Source of the DNA: an uncultured Psychrobacter sp.
GTDB taxonomy: Bacteria > Pseudomonadota > Gammaproteobacteria > Pseudomonadales > Moraxellaceae
Direction: 5' to 3'
DNA length: 64,000 nucleotides
NCBI RefSeq assembly: GCF_947488565.1
Contig: NZ_CANKZC010000006.1
Span: 1 to 64,000, forward strand
This document shows positions 51,507-61,707 of this stretch, one piece after another. Each line of letters opens with the position of its first letter. Within the stretch, counting starts at the first letter, position 1. A model generated the notes under the pieces. It searched no databases and was not told the origin of the DNA. It saw only the letters and a list, made by a program, of their open reading frames with translations. A program made the position numbers and the translations under genes.

Positions 51507-51812
51507 TTACCAGCTTGCTTTACGAACACCAGGCACATCGCCTTGCATGACTCGCTCACGTAACATATTACGTGATAAGCCAAACTTACGGAAGTAGCCA
51601 TGAGGACGACCGGTGATAGCACAACGATTGCGCAGACGAACTGGTGATGAATTGCGTGGTAAAGCTTGTAGCTCTAACATCGCATCCATACGTTCTTCGT
51701 CGCTTGCAGTCATATCACTGATGGTTTCTTTTAACTTAATACGCTTTTCAGCATATTTAGCAACCATTTTTTCGCGCTTTAATTCGCGGTTAATCATGCT
51801 CTTTTTTGCCAT
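51507..51812 (-). CDS. rpsN: 30S ribosomal protein S14
   Basis: 101 residues, the long zinc-free form (only the C of [18 protein letters not shown] is conserved). [19 protein letters not shown] and [21 protein letters not shown] are typical. Between rplE and rpsH. Confidence 0.98.
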   Translation of the reverse strand: MAKKSMINRELKREKMVAKYAEKRIKLKETISDMTASDEERMDAMLELQALPRNSSPVRLRNRCAITGRPHGYFRKFGLSRNMLRERVMQGDVPGVRKASW

Positions 51813-51824
51813 AACGTCTTTACC

Positions 51825-52361
51825 TTATTTAAATGGGAAGCCGAATGCTTTAAGTAACGCACGACCTTCTTCATCAGTACCAGCTGACGTAGTGATAGTC
51901 ACATCCATACCACGAATACGATCAATCTTATCAAAGTCTACTTCTGGGAATACGATTTGTTCTTTAATACCCAGTGAGTAGTTACCACGTCCGTCAAAAG
52001 CTTTAGGTGAAAAACCACGGAAATCGCGAATACGAGGAATTGCAATGGCAATCAGACGATCTAAAAATTCGTACATTTGCTCACCGCGTAGCGTTACTTT
52101 ACAGCCAATCGGCCATTCTTCACGAATTTTAAAGCCAGCAACTGATTTACGCGCTTTGGTGACAACAGGCTTTTGACCAGCAATTGCAGTCATATCAGCG
52201 ACAGCACCTTCAAGCAATTTCTTGTCCTGAGATGCGCCACCAACGCCCATATTAAGTGTGACTTTAGTGATTTTAGGCACTTGCATCACATTGTCTAAAC
52301 CAAGCTCTTCTTTGATTTGCTGCTTTAGTTTATCGTTATATAAAGATTTTAATCTTGCCAT
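51825..52361 (-). CDS. rplE: 50S ribosomal protein L5
   Basis: 178 residues; binds 5S rRNA and contacts S13. [65 protein letters not shown] and [24 protein letters not shown] are conserved. ATG 52361 is preferred over ATG 52367, as the family begins M-A and the AAGGGTG box is 8 bases away. Confidence 0.98.
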   Translation of the reverse strand: MARLKSLYNDKLKQQIKEELGLDNVMQVPKITKVTLNMGVGGASQDKKLLEGAVADMTAIAGQKPVVTKARKSVAGFKIREEWPIGCKVTLRGEQMYEFLDRLIAIAIPRIRDFRGFSPKAFDGRGNYSLGIKEQIVFPEVDFDKIDRIRGMDVTITTSAGTDEEGRALLKAFGFPFK

Positions 52362-52382
52362 TACCATTACACCCTTAGTGTC

Positions 52383-52700
52383 TTACGCAGTCGCCACTAC
52401 TTCACCATTCGAACGATAGACGCGTTGTTTTTTGCCGTCTTCGCCGAATTGATAAGTAATACGGTCTGCCTTTTGGGTTTGCGCATTTAAAATTGCGACA
52501 TTTGAAATATGCAAAAAAGCTTCTTGCTTAACGATGCCACCTTCAACGCCAGTCGCCTGATTTGGCTTCTGATGTTTAGTGACAATGTTAATGCCTTCTA
52601 CTTTAATACGATCGTTTTTTACAGCTTGTACAGTACCTTGCTTGCCTTTATCTTTCCCAGCAATCACGATAACTGTATCGCCTTTACGTAATTTTGACAT
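52383..52700 (-). CDS. rplX: 50S ribosomal protein L24
   Basis: 105 residues, with the KOW motif near the start (KGDTVIVIAGKDKGKQGTVQAV) and GINIVTKHQKPN. It initiates 23S rRNA assembly. GAGG is 6 bases before ATG 52700. Confidence 0.98.
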   Translation of the reverse strand: MSKLRKGDTVIVIAGKDKGKQGTVQAVKNDRIKVEGINIVTKHQKPNQATGVEGGIVKQEAFLHISNVAILNAQTQKADRITYQFGEDGKKQRVYRSNGEVVATA

Positions 52701-52708
52701 GGATTACC

Positions 52709-53077
52709 TCACAATACTTCTGGTGCTAGTGATACAATTTTCATAAACTGATCACCACGTAGTTCACGAGTTACCGGTCCAAAAATACGAGTTGCAATCG
52801 GTGCTTTGTTTTGGTTCAACAATACCGCAGCATTGTCATCAAAACGTAGAACTGAACCATCAGGACGACGAACGCCTTTTTTGGTACGTACAACTACTGC
52901 ATTCATCACGTCGCCTTTTTTAACACGACCACGAGGAATGGCTTCTTTAACCGTTACTTTAATAATGTCGCCAACTGATGCATAACGACGATGAGATCCA
53001 CCCAGTACTTTAATGCACTGAACTCGCCTTGCACCGCTATTGTCTGCAACTTCCAGCATTGACTCAACCTGAATCAT
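52709..53077 (-). CDS. rplN: 50S ribosomal protein L14
   Basis: 122 residues, the exact E. coli-like length, starting [20 protein letters not shown]. Also seen: [30 protein letters not shown] and [17 protein letters not shown] 53077 has GGAGT upstream; an in-frame ATG at 53092 adds five residues unlike L14. First gene after the spc promoter. Confidence 0.98.
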   Translation of the reverse strand: MIQVESMLEVADNSGARRVQCIKVLGGSHRRYASVGDIIKVTVKEAIPRGRVKKGDVMNAVVVRTKKGVRRPDGSVLRFDDNAAVLLNQNKAPIATRIFGPVTRELRGDQFMKIVSLAPEVL

Positions 53078-53224
53078 AGCGTTACTCCACACGTATGAGC
53101 AAAAAAACCAGTTGCTGCCGCTAGCACAGTATGAGTAGACGGCATTTTAATGTAAATAACCGCACCTAACTCTTAATGTGAGTGATATACGACGGGCGCA
53201 ATCAGCATCCTTAAAAAGGCGGCT

Positions 53225-53253
53225 ATTTTAACAGCTTCTGGCCTTTAATGCAA
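53225..53253 (-). promoter_or_regulatory. spc operon promoter
   Basis: Minus strand: TTGCAT (53248-53253), exactly 17 bases, TAAAAT (53225-53230), followed by GCCGCC, a GC-rich discriminator. It starts just after the rpsQ stop and gives a leader of about 140 bases to rplN. Position matches the E. coli spc promoter. Confidence 0.85.
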
Positions 53254-53258
53254 TTTAC

Positions 53259-53534
53259 TTAGATTTTTTCTACTTTTTCAACCACATCAACTAAAGTCCA
53301 AGACTTAGTTTTTGAGATTGGACGCGTTTCTTTGATGCGGACAAGATCACCTTGTTGGCAAACATTATTCTCATCATGGGCTTTGATTTTTGTAGAACGA
53401 CGAAGCTGTTTGCCATACAAAGGATGACGAACCAGACGCTCAATCAAAACCGTGATGGACTTGTCCATCTTGTCGCTGACAACTCGTCCTGTCAATACGC
53501 TAGCATTAGTAGCTGTTTGATTGTTATCGCTCAT
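53259..53534 (-). CDS. rpsQ: 30S ribosomal protein S17
   Basis: 91 residues; [29 protein letters not shown] and [15 protein letters not shown] identify it. ATG overlaps the rpmC stop by 4 bases (ATGA). Last gene of the S10 block. Confidence 0.98.
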   Translation of the reverse strand: MSDNNQTATNASVLTGRVVSDKMDKSITVLIERLVRHPLYGKQLRRSTKIKAHDENNVCQQGDLVRIKETRPISKTKSWTLVDVVEKVEKI

Positions 53535-53728
53535 GAGTCGCCTCGTTGTTTCTCGTTAATCAAAGTCTGAATCTGAGCAATCGTACGACGATTGCCTTTG
53601 ACTTCATGGGTATTACCCAACTGTCCAGTTGCTTTAGCCATACGAATACGGAAAGCATCAAGTTGCTTTTCATCAAGTAACTGGGTCAGTTCTTCTAATG
53701 ATTTATCACGTAATTCACTGATCTTCAT
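53531..53728 (-). CDS. rpmC: 50S ribosomal protein L29
   Basis: 65-residue helical protein near the tunnel exit: [37 protein letters not shown] and [18 protein letters not shown] overlaps the rplP stop by one base. Confidence 0.98.
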   Translation of the reverse strand: MKISELRDKSLEELTQLLDEKQLDAFRIRMAKATGQLGNTHEVKGNRRTIAQIQTLINEKQRGDS

Positions 53729-54141
53729 TACATTATCGTCCGCTTAACAATGGTAGTTTTAAAGGGCAACTTTGCTGCAGCAAGCGTTAAGGCATCGCGA
53801 GCAAGCTCTTCTGAGACCCCTTCGATTTCATATAGCACTTTACCAGGCTTGATTTCGCATACCCAATACTCGACTGGACCTTTACCTTTACCCATACGTA
53901 CTTCTAATGGCTTATTGGTAATTGGTTTGTCTGGGAATACACGAATCCAAATTTTACCACCACGCTTAATTTTACGTGTAATAGTACGACGTGCTGCTTC
54001 GATTTGACGGGCTGTCATACGACCACGCGTCAATGATTTTAGACCAATTTGTCCGAATGCAACGGTGCTTCCACGATGAGCGAGCCCTGTGTTACGACCT
54101 TTATGCATTTTACGAAACTTGGTACGTTTTGGCTGTAACAT
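53728..54141 (-). CDS. rplP: 50S ribosomal protein L16
   Basis: 137 residues. [27 protein letters not shown]-type helix ([25 protein letters not shown]) and [22 protein letters not shown] are conserved; the arginine after KGPVEYW- region hydroxylated by YcfD in E. coli lies in this neighbourhood. GAGGTT is 6 bases before ATG 54141. Confidence 0.98.
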   Translation of the reverse strand: MLQPKRTKFRKMHKGRNTGLAHRGSTVAFGQIGLKSLTRGRMTARQIEAARRTITRKIKRGGKIWIRVFPDKPITNKPLEVRMGKGKGPVEYWVCEIKPGKVLYEIEGVSEELARDALTLAAAKLPFKTTIVKRTIM

Positions 54142-54144
54142 AGT

Positions 54145-54867
54145 TTAACCTCTGTCTGAGTTTCGACGGTTTCCACGACCACGGCGTTTTGGCGCACGAG
54201 GCTTCTCTTCATTGACGGGATTATAAACGCTGTTCATACCGTCAAGGATCTCTCCGCGGAAAATCCAAACTTTAACACCAATGGTGCCGTAAGTTGTCTC
54301 TGCACGAATTGACGCATAGTCAATATCAGCACGGAGTGTATGCAATGGCACACGACCTTCACGGTACCATTCAGTACGAGCAATCTCAGCACCGCCAAGA
54401 CGGCCAGACAGCTCAACTTTAATACCTTTAGCACCAGAACGCATGCTGTTTTGTACAGCGCGCTTCATCGCACGACGGAACATAACACGGCGCTCAAGCT
54501 GACTACCAATACCATCTGCTACCAAACGTGCATCAAGATCAGGCGATGTGATTTCTTCAATATTGACCTGAGCAGGTACGCCCATAATTTTGGTCAACTC
54601 TTTTTGAAGTCTTTCAATATCTTCGCCTTTTTTACCGATAACAATACCAGGACGTGCCGTAGCAATGGTAATCTTAGCAGCACCAGTAGGACGCTCAATC
54701 ATGATGTTGCTGATCATAGCGTTATCTAGCTTTTTGCGTAGATATTCACGAACTTGAATGTCGTTAATTAGGTATTCTGAGTATTGTTTAGGGTTAGCAT
54801 ACCAGTTTGCGTTATGCTTTTTGACAACACCAAGACGAATTCCGATTGGATGTACTTTTTGACCCAT
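54145..54867 (-). CDS. rpsC: 30S ribosomal protein S3
   Basis: 240 residues. [24 protein letters not shown], the KH domain [20 protein letters not shown] and the C-terminal [12 protein letters not shown]; the tail ([21 protein letters not shown]) is a basic extension of common type. GGAGA lies 7 bases before ATG 54867. Confidence 0.98.
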   Translation of the reverse strand: MGQKVHPIGIRLGVVKKHNANWYANPKQYSEYLINDIQVREYLRKKLDNAMISNIMIERPTGAAKITIATARPGIVIGKKGEDIERLQKELTKIMGVPAQVNIEEITSPDLDARLVADGIGSQLERRVMFRRAMKRAVQNSMRSGAKGIKVELSGRLGGAEIARTEWYREGRVPLHTLRADIDYASIRAETTYGTIGVKVWIFRGEILDGMNSVYNPVNEEKPRAPKRRGRGNRRNSDRG

Positions 54868-54870
54868 AAC

Positions 54871-55200
54871 TTATTCTCCTACCTTTATAGTGATGTGACA
54901 GGTACGCTTACTGATACGATCAGCACGACCTTTGGCACGTGGTAGGATACGCTTTAGCGTAATGCCTTCATCAACGTAGATAGTGGCGACTTTTAAGTCA
55001 TCAATATCTAAGCCATGATTATGTTCGGCATTGGCGATGGCTGAGTTAAGGCATTTCTTAACAAACACAGCGCCTTTTTTATTGCTATACGTTAGGATAT
55101 CCAAAGCACGCTCAATAGATTTGCCGCGAACTTCATCAGCAACGAGTCTAACTTTTTGTGCCGATATGGCGGCACCGCGTAATTTTGCAGTTACTTCCAT
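54871..55200 (-). CDS. rplV: 50S ribosomal protein L22
   Basis: 109 residues, starting [27 protein letters not shown]; the loop that reaches into the exit tunnel is [23 protein letters not shown] 55200 has AAGGTG upstream; a longer frame from 55272 runs into rpsS and is not used. Confidence 0.98.
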   Translation of the reverse strand: MEVTAKLRGAAISAQKVRLVADEVRGKSIERALDILTYSNKKGAVFVKKCLNSAIANAEHNHGLDIDDLKVATIYVDEGITLKRILPRAKGRADRISKRTCHITIKVGE

Positions 55201-55210
55201 GGTAAGCACC

Positions 55211-55486
55211 TTATCTCTTAGCTTTTTTGTCAATGCCGTGACCACGATACGTACGAGTCGGGGCAAATTCACCTAGTTTATGACCAACCATCTGCTCACT
55301 CACGATAACCGGTACATGAGTACGGCCATTGTGAACAGACAAAGTTAGGCCAACCATTTGTGGCAGAATCATCGAGCGGCGCGACCAAGTTTTAATGGGT
55401 TTGCGTGAGTTGGTGTCAATAGCATTCTCAACTTTAGCAAACAGATGCGCGTCTATGAATGGACCTTTTTTCAATGAACGAGGCAT
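55211..55486 (-). CDS. rpsS: 30S ribosomal protein S19
   Basis: 91 residues; [46 protein letters not shown] and [14 protein letters not shown] are diagnostic. GGAAGA precedes ATG 55486. Confidence 0.98.
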   Translation of the reverse strand: MPRSLKKGPFIDAHLFAKVENAIDTNSRKPIKTWSRRSMILPQMVGLTLSVHNGRTHVPVIVSEQMVGHKLGEFAPTRTYRGHGIDKKAKR

Positions 55487-55498
55487 GAGATTCTTCCT

Positions 55499-56329
<831 letters not shown>

Positions 56330-56340
56330 GATTGTAATCC

Positions 56341-56691
56341 TTATTCGTTGTTCGCTGTTTCACTAGTAGAGTCAGTCGCGCTTGCAACTTCTTCACCAGC
56401 ATCAGCCATTTGTACATCTTGACCAGCTTTTAAGGTAACATAGGCCTTTTTAAAATCATTACGACGGCCGATGCTTTTACCAAAACGCTTTGTCTTACCT
56501 TTAACATTCAAAGTGTTCACTTTAGTAACTTCAACACCTTCAAACATCAACTCAACTGCTTTTTTGACTTCAAGCTTAGTAGCATTAGAGTCAACTTTAA
56601 ATACCTGTACACCAAGTGAGTCACCAAGCATTTGAGATTTTTCTGAGAAGACAGGCCCTCTTAAGACCTGATAAAGTCTTGCGTTATTCAT
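56341..56691 (-). CDS. rplW: 50S ribosomal protein L23
   Basis: 116 residues; L23 lies at the tunnel exit and docks SRP and trigger factor. [50 protein letters not shown] and [11 protein letters not shown] are the family body. An acidic tail of about 20 residues ([17 protein letters not shown]) is absent from E. coli L23 (100 aa). ATG overlaps the rplD stop by 4 bases. Confidence 0.98.
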   Translation of the reverse strand: MNNARLYQVLRGPVFSEKSQMLGDSLGVQVFKVDSNATKLEVKKAVELMFEGVEVTKVNTLNVKGKTKRFGKSIGRRNDFKKAYVTLKAGQDVQMADAGEEVASATDSTSETANNE

Positions 56692-57290
56692 GCTAGTGCT
56701 TCCTCAAATTGTTTCGCAGCTTCAACTGACATGATCACTTTATCAAAAGCAATCAAACTCACTGGATCCACTTCAGATGTACCAAGTACATTGACATGTG
56801 GGATATTGCGAGCAGCTAAGTATAAGTTTTCGTCAACTTCTTTAGTAACGATAAGTGCACGAGGTGCATTTAAATCACTTAACTTTGCGATCAGCTCTTT
56901 GGTCTTAGGTGCAGACAAAGTCAACTCTTCAACCAAAATCAGACGCTCTTGACGTACCAATTCGGCTAGGATGCACTGCATAGCCCCGCGATACATTTTG
57001 CGGTTGACTTTCTGTGACCAGTCTTGTGGTTTTGCCGCGAATGCACGACCACCAGAACGCCAGATTGGGCTACGAATAGAACCTGCACGAGCGCGACCAG
57101 TACCTTTTTGGCGCCATGGCTTAATACCACCGCCAGAAACTTCGGCACGGGTCTTTTGCGCACGTGTACCTTGACGAGCACCTGCAAGATATGCAGTGAC
57201 GACTTGATGCACTAATGCTTCGTTGAATTCACGACCAAAAGCCGTATCAGAAAGCTCAACCGCCGCACCTGTAACTGTTTTTAAATCCAC
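56688..57290 (-). CDS. rplD: 50S ribosomal protein L4
   Basis: 200 residues; [30 protein letters not shown], the tunnel-loop [25 protein letters not shown] and the C-terminal domain with [17 protein letters not shown] are typical. It starts with GTG 57290 behind AAGGGG. In E. coli L4 autoregulates the S10 operon; whether that occurs here depends on the leader upstream of rpsJ. Confidence 0.98.
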   Translation of the reverse strand: MDLKTVTGAAVELSDTAFGREFNEALVHQVVTAYLAGARQGTRAQKTRAEVSGGGIKPWRQKGTGRARAGSIRSPIWRSGGRAFAAKPQDWSQKVNRKMYRGAMQCILAELVRQERLILVEELTLSAPKTKELIAKLSDLNAPRALIVTKEVDENLYLAARNIPHVNVLGTSEVDPVSLIAFDKVIMSVEAAKQFEEALA

Positions 57291-57304
57291 GTTAATCCCC
57301 TTGC

Positions 57305-57943
57305 TTAGGCTTTGATTGACGGACGTACGATAACGTCGCCACCGGTGGCACCTGGGATAGCACCCTTGATGACAAGTAACCCTTTTTCGGCATCAACCGA
57401 AACCACTTCTAGGCCTTGAACGGTGACACGTTTATTACCCATCTGACCTGGCATCTTTTTGCCTTTGAATACTTTACCTGGTGACTGGTTCTGACCAGTT
57501 GAACCAAGGGCACGATGAGATACTGAGTTACCATGAGTGGCATCTTGCATGCTAAAGTTGTGACGCTTTACGCCGCCTTGAAAGCCTTTACCTTTACTCT
57601 GTCCTGTGACATCAACCATCTGACCTTGTTCGAACAAGTCAGCTAGGATCTCACCACCAATCTCACGACCTTCAAGATCGCTATCATTGGCACGAAATTC
57701 CCAAACACCACGACCAGCTTTTACGCCAGCTTTTGCGAAGTGACCTTTCTGTGCGGCTGTTACGCGGCTGTCACGACGAGTACCTGTGGTGATTTGAATG
57801 GCTTGATAGCCATCTACATCAGTATTTTTTAATTGAGTAATGCGGTTTGCACTAACCTCAATCACTGTTACAGGGATAGAGGCACCTGTTTCAGTGAAGA
57901 TACGGGTCATGCCGCATTTTTTACCGACTAAACCGATCGCCAT
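57305..57943 (-). CDS. rplC: 50S ribosomal protein L3
   Basis: 212 residues. [20 protein letters not shown], the [13 protein letters not shown] loop that reaches the peptidyl transferase centre, [24 protein letters not shown] and the conserved Gln in GQNQSP region methylated by PrmB in E. coli. GAGGTC precedes ATG 57943. Confidence 0.98.
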   Translation of the reverse strand: MAIGLVGKKCGMTRIFTETGASIPVTVIEVSANRITQLKNTDVDGYQAIQITTGTRRDSRVTAAQKGHFAKAGVKAGRGVWEFRANDSDLEGREIGGEILADLFEQGQMVDVTGQSKGKGFQGGVKRHNFSMQDATHGNSVSHRALGSTGQNQSPGKVFKGKKMPGQMGNKRVTVQGLEVVSVDAEKGLLVIKGAIPGATGGDVIVRPSIKA

Positions 57944-57992
57944 TTTAGACCTCTTTATATCTTATATTAATGAGTTGGGCGTTTAATATGCA

Positions 57993-58304
57993 TTAACCCA
58001 AAGCAATTTGAACGTCAACGCCCGCCGCTAAGTCTAACTTCATTAACGCGTCCACAGTTTTGTCAGTAGGCTGAACAATGTCAACCATACGCTTATGAGT
58101 ACGGATTTCGTACTGATCACGTGCGTCTTTATTGACGTGTGGCGAAGTTAGAACGTTGAAGCGCTCAATGCGAGTCGGCAACGGTACAGGACCACAAACT
58201 TGCGCACCGGTGCGCTTTGCAGTATCAACGATCTCTTGTGCAGATTGATCAATCAAACGATGATCAAAAGACTTAAGACGGATACGGATTCTCTGGTTAG
58301 CCAT
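57993..58304 (-). CDS. rpsJ: 30S ribosomal protein S10 (NusE)
   Basis: 103 residues; [66 protein letters not shown]. As NusE it also takes part in antitermination. AGGAGC lies 9 bases before ATG 58304. First gene of the cluster. Confidence 0.98.
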   Translation of the reverse strand: MANQRIRIRLKSFDHRLIDQSAQEIVDTAKRTGAQVCGPVPLPTRIERFNVLTSPHVNKDARDQYEIRTHKRMVDIVQPTDKTVDALMKLDLAAGVDVQIALG

Positions 58305-58583
58305 GCCAGCAAGCTCCTAATATGTGCTCTTGTCATTCTTGCTTTGCAAGTAAATGAGCAAAAGCCGTTTGGTTAAATATTCACTTAAAGCGGCCTTCTG
58401 TTCTTAACCAGAATGAGTTCTTTAGCGGAACTTATAGCGTGCTAAAAGTAAAATAGTTTAAAGCCCCGCCAACCCTCCTATTCATATAGAGGTCAGCAAA
58501 GGCATAATGAAATAGTGCTAGAAACGATGCTCTAGCTGTCATAGCGCTGGCTGTTTTATTAGCTGCGCGTATATAATTCAGTG
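58305..58583 (-). promoter_or_regulatory. S10 operon 5' leader
   Basis: A 280-base untranslated leader between the S10 promoter and rpsJ. On the minus strand it contains a hairpin at 58325-58360 (CTTGC-AAA-GCAAG core with outer CATT/AATG and TGCT/AGCA pairs) and a TTCTG/CAGAA hairpin further upstream near 58395-58415. The E. coli leader (about 170 bases) mediates L4 control; no matching element can be proven by eye. Confidence 0.5.
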
Positions 58584-58589
58584 GTGTGT

Positions 58590-58617
58590 ATTATACAGAG
58601 TATTTATCTGATTGCAA
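58590..58617 (-). promoter_or_regulatory. S10 operon promoter
   Basis: Minus strand TTGCAA (58612-58617), 16 bases, perfect TATAAT (58590-58595). It lies 280 bases before rpsJ and about 80 bases after the end of rng. Confidence 0.88.
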
Positions 58618-58693
58618 GTCTCTTGTAAAAAGGCCTCTTAAGAAAGCATCGTTTTCAAATTATGGGAAAATGAAGTCTTACTTTAAACCATAT

Positions 58694-60304
58694 TCAATCT
58701 AAAACAATATCATATTGTTCTTGGGTATATAGGTTTTCTACTTCAAATGTAATCACTCGTCCTAGCAAATACTCAAGATCTGCAACGGTATCTGCTTCTG
58801 AGGTTAGTAATAAATCAATAACTGCAGCATGAGCCACGACGGTAAACTTCTTTGGTGAATTATAAGTACGAGCACAGCGCATCATTTCACGAAATATCTC
58901 AAAACAAACCGTTTCAGCTGTTTTGACAAACCCACGACCTTGACAAGTTGAACAAGGCTCACACAGTTGCTGGCCTAAAGACTCACGCGTACGCTTACGT
59001 GTCATCTCAACCAACCCAAGCTCACTCACTTGAGTGATATTGGTTTTAGCATAGTCTTGTGCCAGTTGTTCTTGCAGACTTGTTAATACATCATTTTTAT
59101 GTTCTTGTTCTAACATATCAATGAAGTCTAGTATGATAATACCACCTAAATTACGCAGACGCAGTTGGCGAGCAATGGCATGCGTGGCTTCAAGGTTAGT
59201 CTTGTAGACAGTATCTTCTAGTGAGCGCCCGCCAACGAAAGAGCCGGTGTTGACATCGATGGTGGTCATTGCCTCTGTCTGATCAATGATAAGATAACCA
59301 CCAGATTTTAGATCGACACGGCGTTTTAAGGCATCGCGTAGGTCGTCCTCGACACGGTGCACGTCGAACAACGCTGGCTCGGCGGTATAATGTACAATTC
59401 GCTCATAGACAAAAGGCACAAACTCTTTGGCAAAATATCGTACTTGCTCATAAACTTGCGCATTATCGATAATAACTTTTTCAGTATCAGCATGAACCAA
59501 GTCACGTATCGAGCGCAGTGGTAACGATAACTCTTGATAAATAAGCTCAGAGCTTTGATGGTGATTTATCTCTTGACGACGCGCACAAATGGTTCGCCAC
59601 AGCTGGACAAGGTAATAAATATCTTCTTCAAGTTTGTTCACAGGTACGCGCTCAGCAGCGGTACGAGCGATCAAACCACCTTTTAAGCTGACTGTCTGCA
59701 TCAAACTTGTCAGCTCAGTCTTTAAGCGAGTACGCTCATCTTCACTATCAATACGTTGAGAGATGCCAACATGATCGCTTGATGGCAAATACACAAGATA
59801 CCGTGATGGTAATGAGATATTGGTAGTCAAGCGTGCGCCTTTACTCCCTAGCTGATCTTTGGTTACTTGTACAAGGATACGTTGACCTTCGTGCAGACGA
59901 TGCTGGATAAGTGTTTTAGTGACAGGAATCACCTCTGTACTGCGCGTTCTGACTACAGGTGGCGTGACGGCCAGGCCTTCCATAGTATTTACAACTGGAC
60001 TAGCCCCCGTAGCGGCAGTTTGTTTATGGTTATCATCGTCAACTATGGTATTTTTATTTTCGACGACTGGGCGCGGCTCACGTTGCATATCATTAACATG
60101 TAAAAATGCGGTTCGTGATTGACCGATATCAACAAACGCCGCCTGCATACCAGGCAACACGCGGACAACCGTTCCCAGATAAATATTACCAACCAATCCC
60201 AATTTATGATGGCGCTCTATATAAATCTCACCGAGCACGCCATTATCTAGAACAGCCACGCGGCATTCCATTGGACTGACATTCATTAGCAGCTCTTCAG
60301 ACAT
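58694..60304 (-). CDS. rng: ribonuclease G
   Basis: RNase G matures the 5' end of 16S rRNA and degrades some mRNAs. An S1 domain opens the protein (YIERHHKLGLVGNIYLGTVVRVLPGMQAAFVDIG); the catalytic DNase-I-like part has GGYLIIDQTEAMTTIDVNTGSFVG with the metal aspartates, and a zinc link CEPCSTCQGRG near residue 465. It is 536 aa (E. coli 489); the extra length is a polar insert of about 50 residues inside the S1 domain (from about 80 to 130, PRPVVENKNT onward). GAGAAA precedes ATG 60304. It follows maf as in many gammaproteobacteria. Confidence 0.95.
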   Translation of the reverse strand: MSEELLMNVSPMECRVAVLDNGVLGEIYIERHHKLGLVGNIYLGTVVRVLPGMQAAFVDIGQSRTAFLHVNDMQREPRPVVENKNTIVDDDNHKQTAATGASPVVNTMEGLAVTPPVVRTRSTEVIPVTKTLIQHRLHEGQRILVQVTKDQLGSKGARLTTNISLPSRYLVYLPSSDHVGISQRIDSEDERTRLKTELTSLMQTVSLKGGLIARTAAERVPVNKLEEDIYYLVQLWRTICARRQEINHHQSSELIYQELSLPLRSIRDLVHADTEKVIIDNAQVYEQVRYFAKEFVPFVYERIVHYTAEPALFDVHRVEDDLRDALKRRVDLKSGGYLIIDQTEAMTTIDVNTGSFVGGRSLEDTVYKTNLEATHAIARQLRLRNLGGIIILDFIDMLEQEHKNDVLTSLQEQLAQDYAKTNITQVSELGLVEMTRKRTRESLGQQLCEPCSTCQGRGFVKTAETVCFEIFREMMRCARTYNSPKKFTVVAHAAVIDLLLTSEADTVADLEYLLGRVITFEVENLYTQEQYDIVLD

Positions 60305-60441
60305 ATTTTTTCTCTTATTTATTACTTATGGTACTTATTAATATTGAAATCACAGTCTAACAAATGTCCCATCATGCTGCCCACTACCCTGCCGTGTCAT
60401 TATGTGACTGCTTACTTTCACATCTACTTTATAAACAGTCT

Positions 60442-61125
60442 TTATGTTTGTTTATTCTTAGATTTTTGGACCTTAGCTGCTTCATCGATTAATGCTAACG
60501 TTTGCGCCAATGGTAAGCCCACGACATTGGTATAACTGCCATTGATACGCGTCACCCAAGCAGCCGCTAAACCTTGAATAGCATACCCCCCTGCCTTGTC
60601 AGCGGGCTCGCCACTGTCCCAATAATTACGCATCATATTTTGTGTTAAAGGAACAAAGGTGACATCTGTCGATTCAATAATTTGTTTTTGCCAGACAGCT
60701 TTTAATGGTCTGTCGTTTAGCTCTTTTACTTCGTCAGTGAATGATACTAAGGTTGCTTGTACGGCAGTCCATACTTGATGAGAGCTATCAGACATTTGCT
60801 GCCACATGCGGTAGGCATAAGCGCGATCTGCGGGCTTGACAAGAACTGTGTGACCATCAGGTAATACACCGATAGTATCAGCTGTTAGAACAATAAATGA
60901 TGTGGCAAGTTTGCATGATTTGAAAGAGTCATGATGATAATTTGTCTTTAGTTGCATGATAGCTGCGTCAGCCTTGGCCGCAATCATGCGTTGAATATAC
61001 TCTTTTGGAGACTCATTGTCGTTGGGAGTCTCATCAATATCAACGCTCATGACATCAAGCTCGAGCTTGGCATTGCTCAGAAGCTTACGACGACGGGGCG
61101 AACCAGACGCCAATATAATAGTCAT
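60442..61125 (-). CDS. maf: Maf-family nucleotide pyrophosphatase
   Basis: Maf proteins hydrolyse non-canonical or house-cleaning nucleoside triphosphates such as dTTP, UTP or pseudo-UTP. MTIILASGSPRRRKLLSNA (N-terminal signature), VDIDETPND, FIVLTADTIGVL (catalytic Asp) and DSGEPADKAGGYAIQGLAA are present. ATG 61125 (AGAGGG upstream) gives 227 aa; the frame stays open upstream to 61317, but that part is unlike Maf and overlaps the end of mreD. Length exceeds the usual 190-200 by insertions around residues 70-85. Confidence 0.93.
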   Translation of the reverse strand: MTIILASGSPRRRKLLSNAKLELDVMSVDIDETPNDNESPKEYIQRMIAAKADAAIMQLKTNYHHDSFKSCKLATSFIVLTADTIGVLPDGHTVLVKPADRAYAYRMWQQMSDSSHQVWTAVQATLVSFTDEVKELNDRPLKAVWQKQIIESTDVTFVPLTQNMMRNYWDSGEPADKAGGYAIQGLAAAWVTRINGSYTNVVGLPLAQTLALIDEAAKVQKSKNKQT

Positions 61126-61199
61126 TAATACCCTCTTATTATTGTCAGGACTTATTATTCTTAAATTAAATGCTGTGCAAAAACTGACGTATGAATCAT

Positions 61200-61685
61200 C
61201 TAACGCGTAAATCCACGCAATATTAACAGTATGAGAGGCCAGCTTAAGATGCTCATCAACAAAGACAATCCTGACTGTGCAATGAATAAACTTTGGGTCA
61301 TCAATTGTAATATCCATAGAGTAAGCTGAAAAACAATCAACCCAATAGCTGCTAAAAACCAGGCGCTAAATGTATTTAACTGCTTGACTTGAAGACTGCA
61401 AACCCTAAGTGCCAATACCATGACGACTGCTGCAAATGCTTGCTGTCCAAGATGAGTATCCATCAACAAGTCAGCAATAATACCAACCATAAAAGCGGTA
61501 AAGACTCCAACATATCGCGGCTGAAACAACAACCAAAATATCAATACCATCATTAAGATCATGGGACGTAAAGCTGCCATGCTTGGGCTTAGTGGATAGA
61601 CACTAGGTGATGAGGCAACCACAAAACTCAATATGATTGCGATAAGCATCTTACTAGATGAATGCTCAGAGTTTGAAAGTGCCAT
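61200..61685 (-). CDS. mreD: rod shape-determining protein MreD
   Basis: 161-residue inner-membrane protein with five or six hydrophobic segments; RPMILMMVLIFWLLFQPRYVGVFTAFMVGIIADLLMDTHLGQQA is the family core, where the D-L-L-x-x-x-x-L-G-Q/x pattern is conserved. It works with MreB, MreC and RodA/PBP2 in the elongation machinery. No SD was seen; it begins 22 bases after mreC. Confidence 0.95.
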   Translation of the reverse strand: MALSNSEHSSSKMLIAIILSFVVASSPSVYPLSPSMAALRPMILMMVLIFWLLFQPRYVGVFTAFMVGIIADLLMDTHLGQQAFAAVVMVLALRVCSLQVKQLNTFSAWFLAAIGLIVFQLTLWILQLMTQSLFIAQSGLSLLMSILSWPLILLILRGFTR

Positions 61686-61707
61686 GAATGCTTGCCTTAA
61701 CGATTTA

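Noticed and set aside
60442..61317. 291-codon form of maf starting at 61317
   Set aside because: The first 64 residues do not resemble Maf, overlap mreD, and a good SD precedes ATG 61125.
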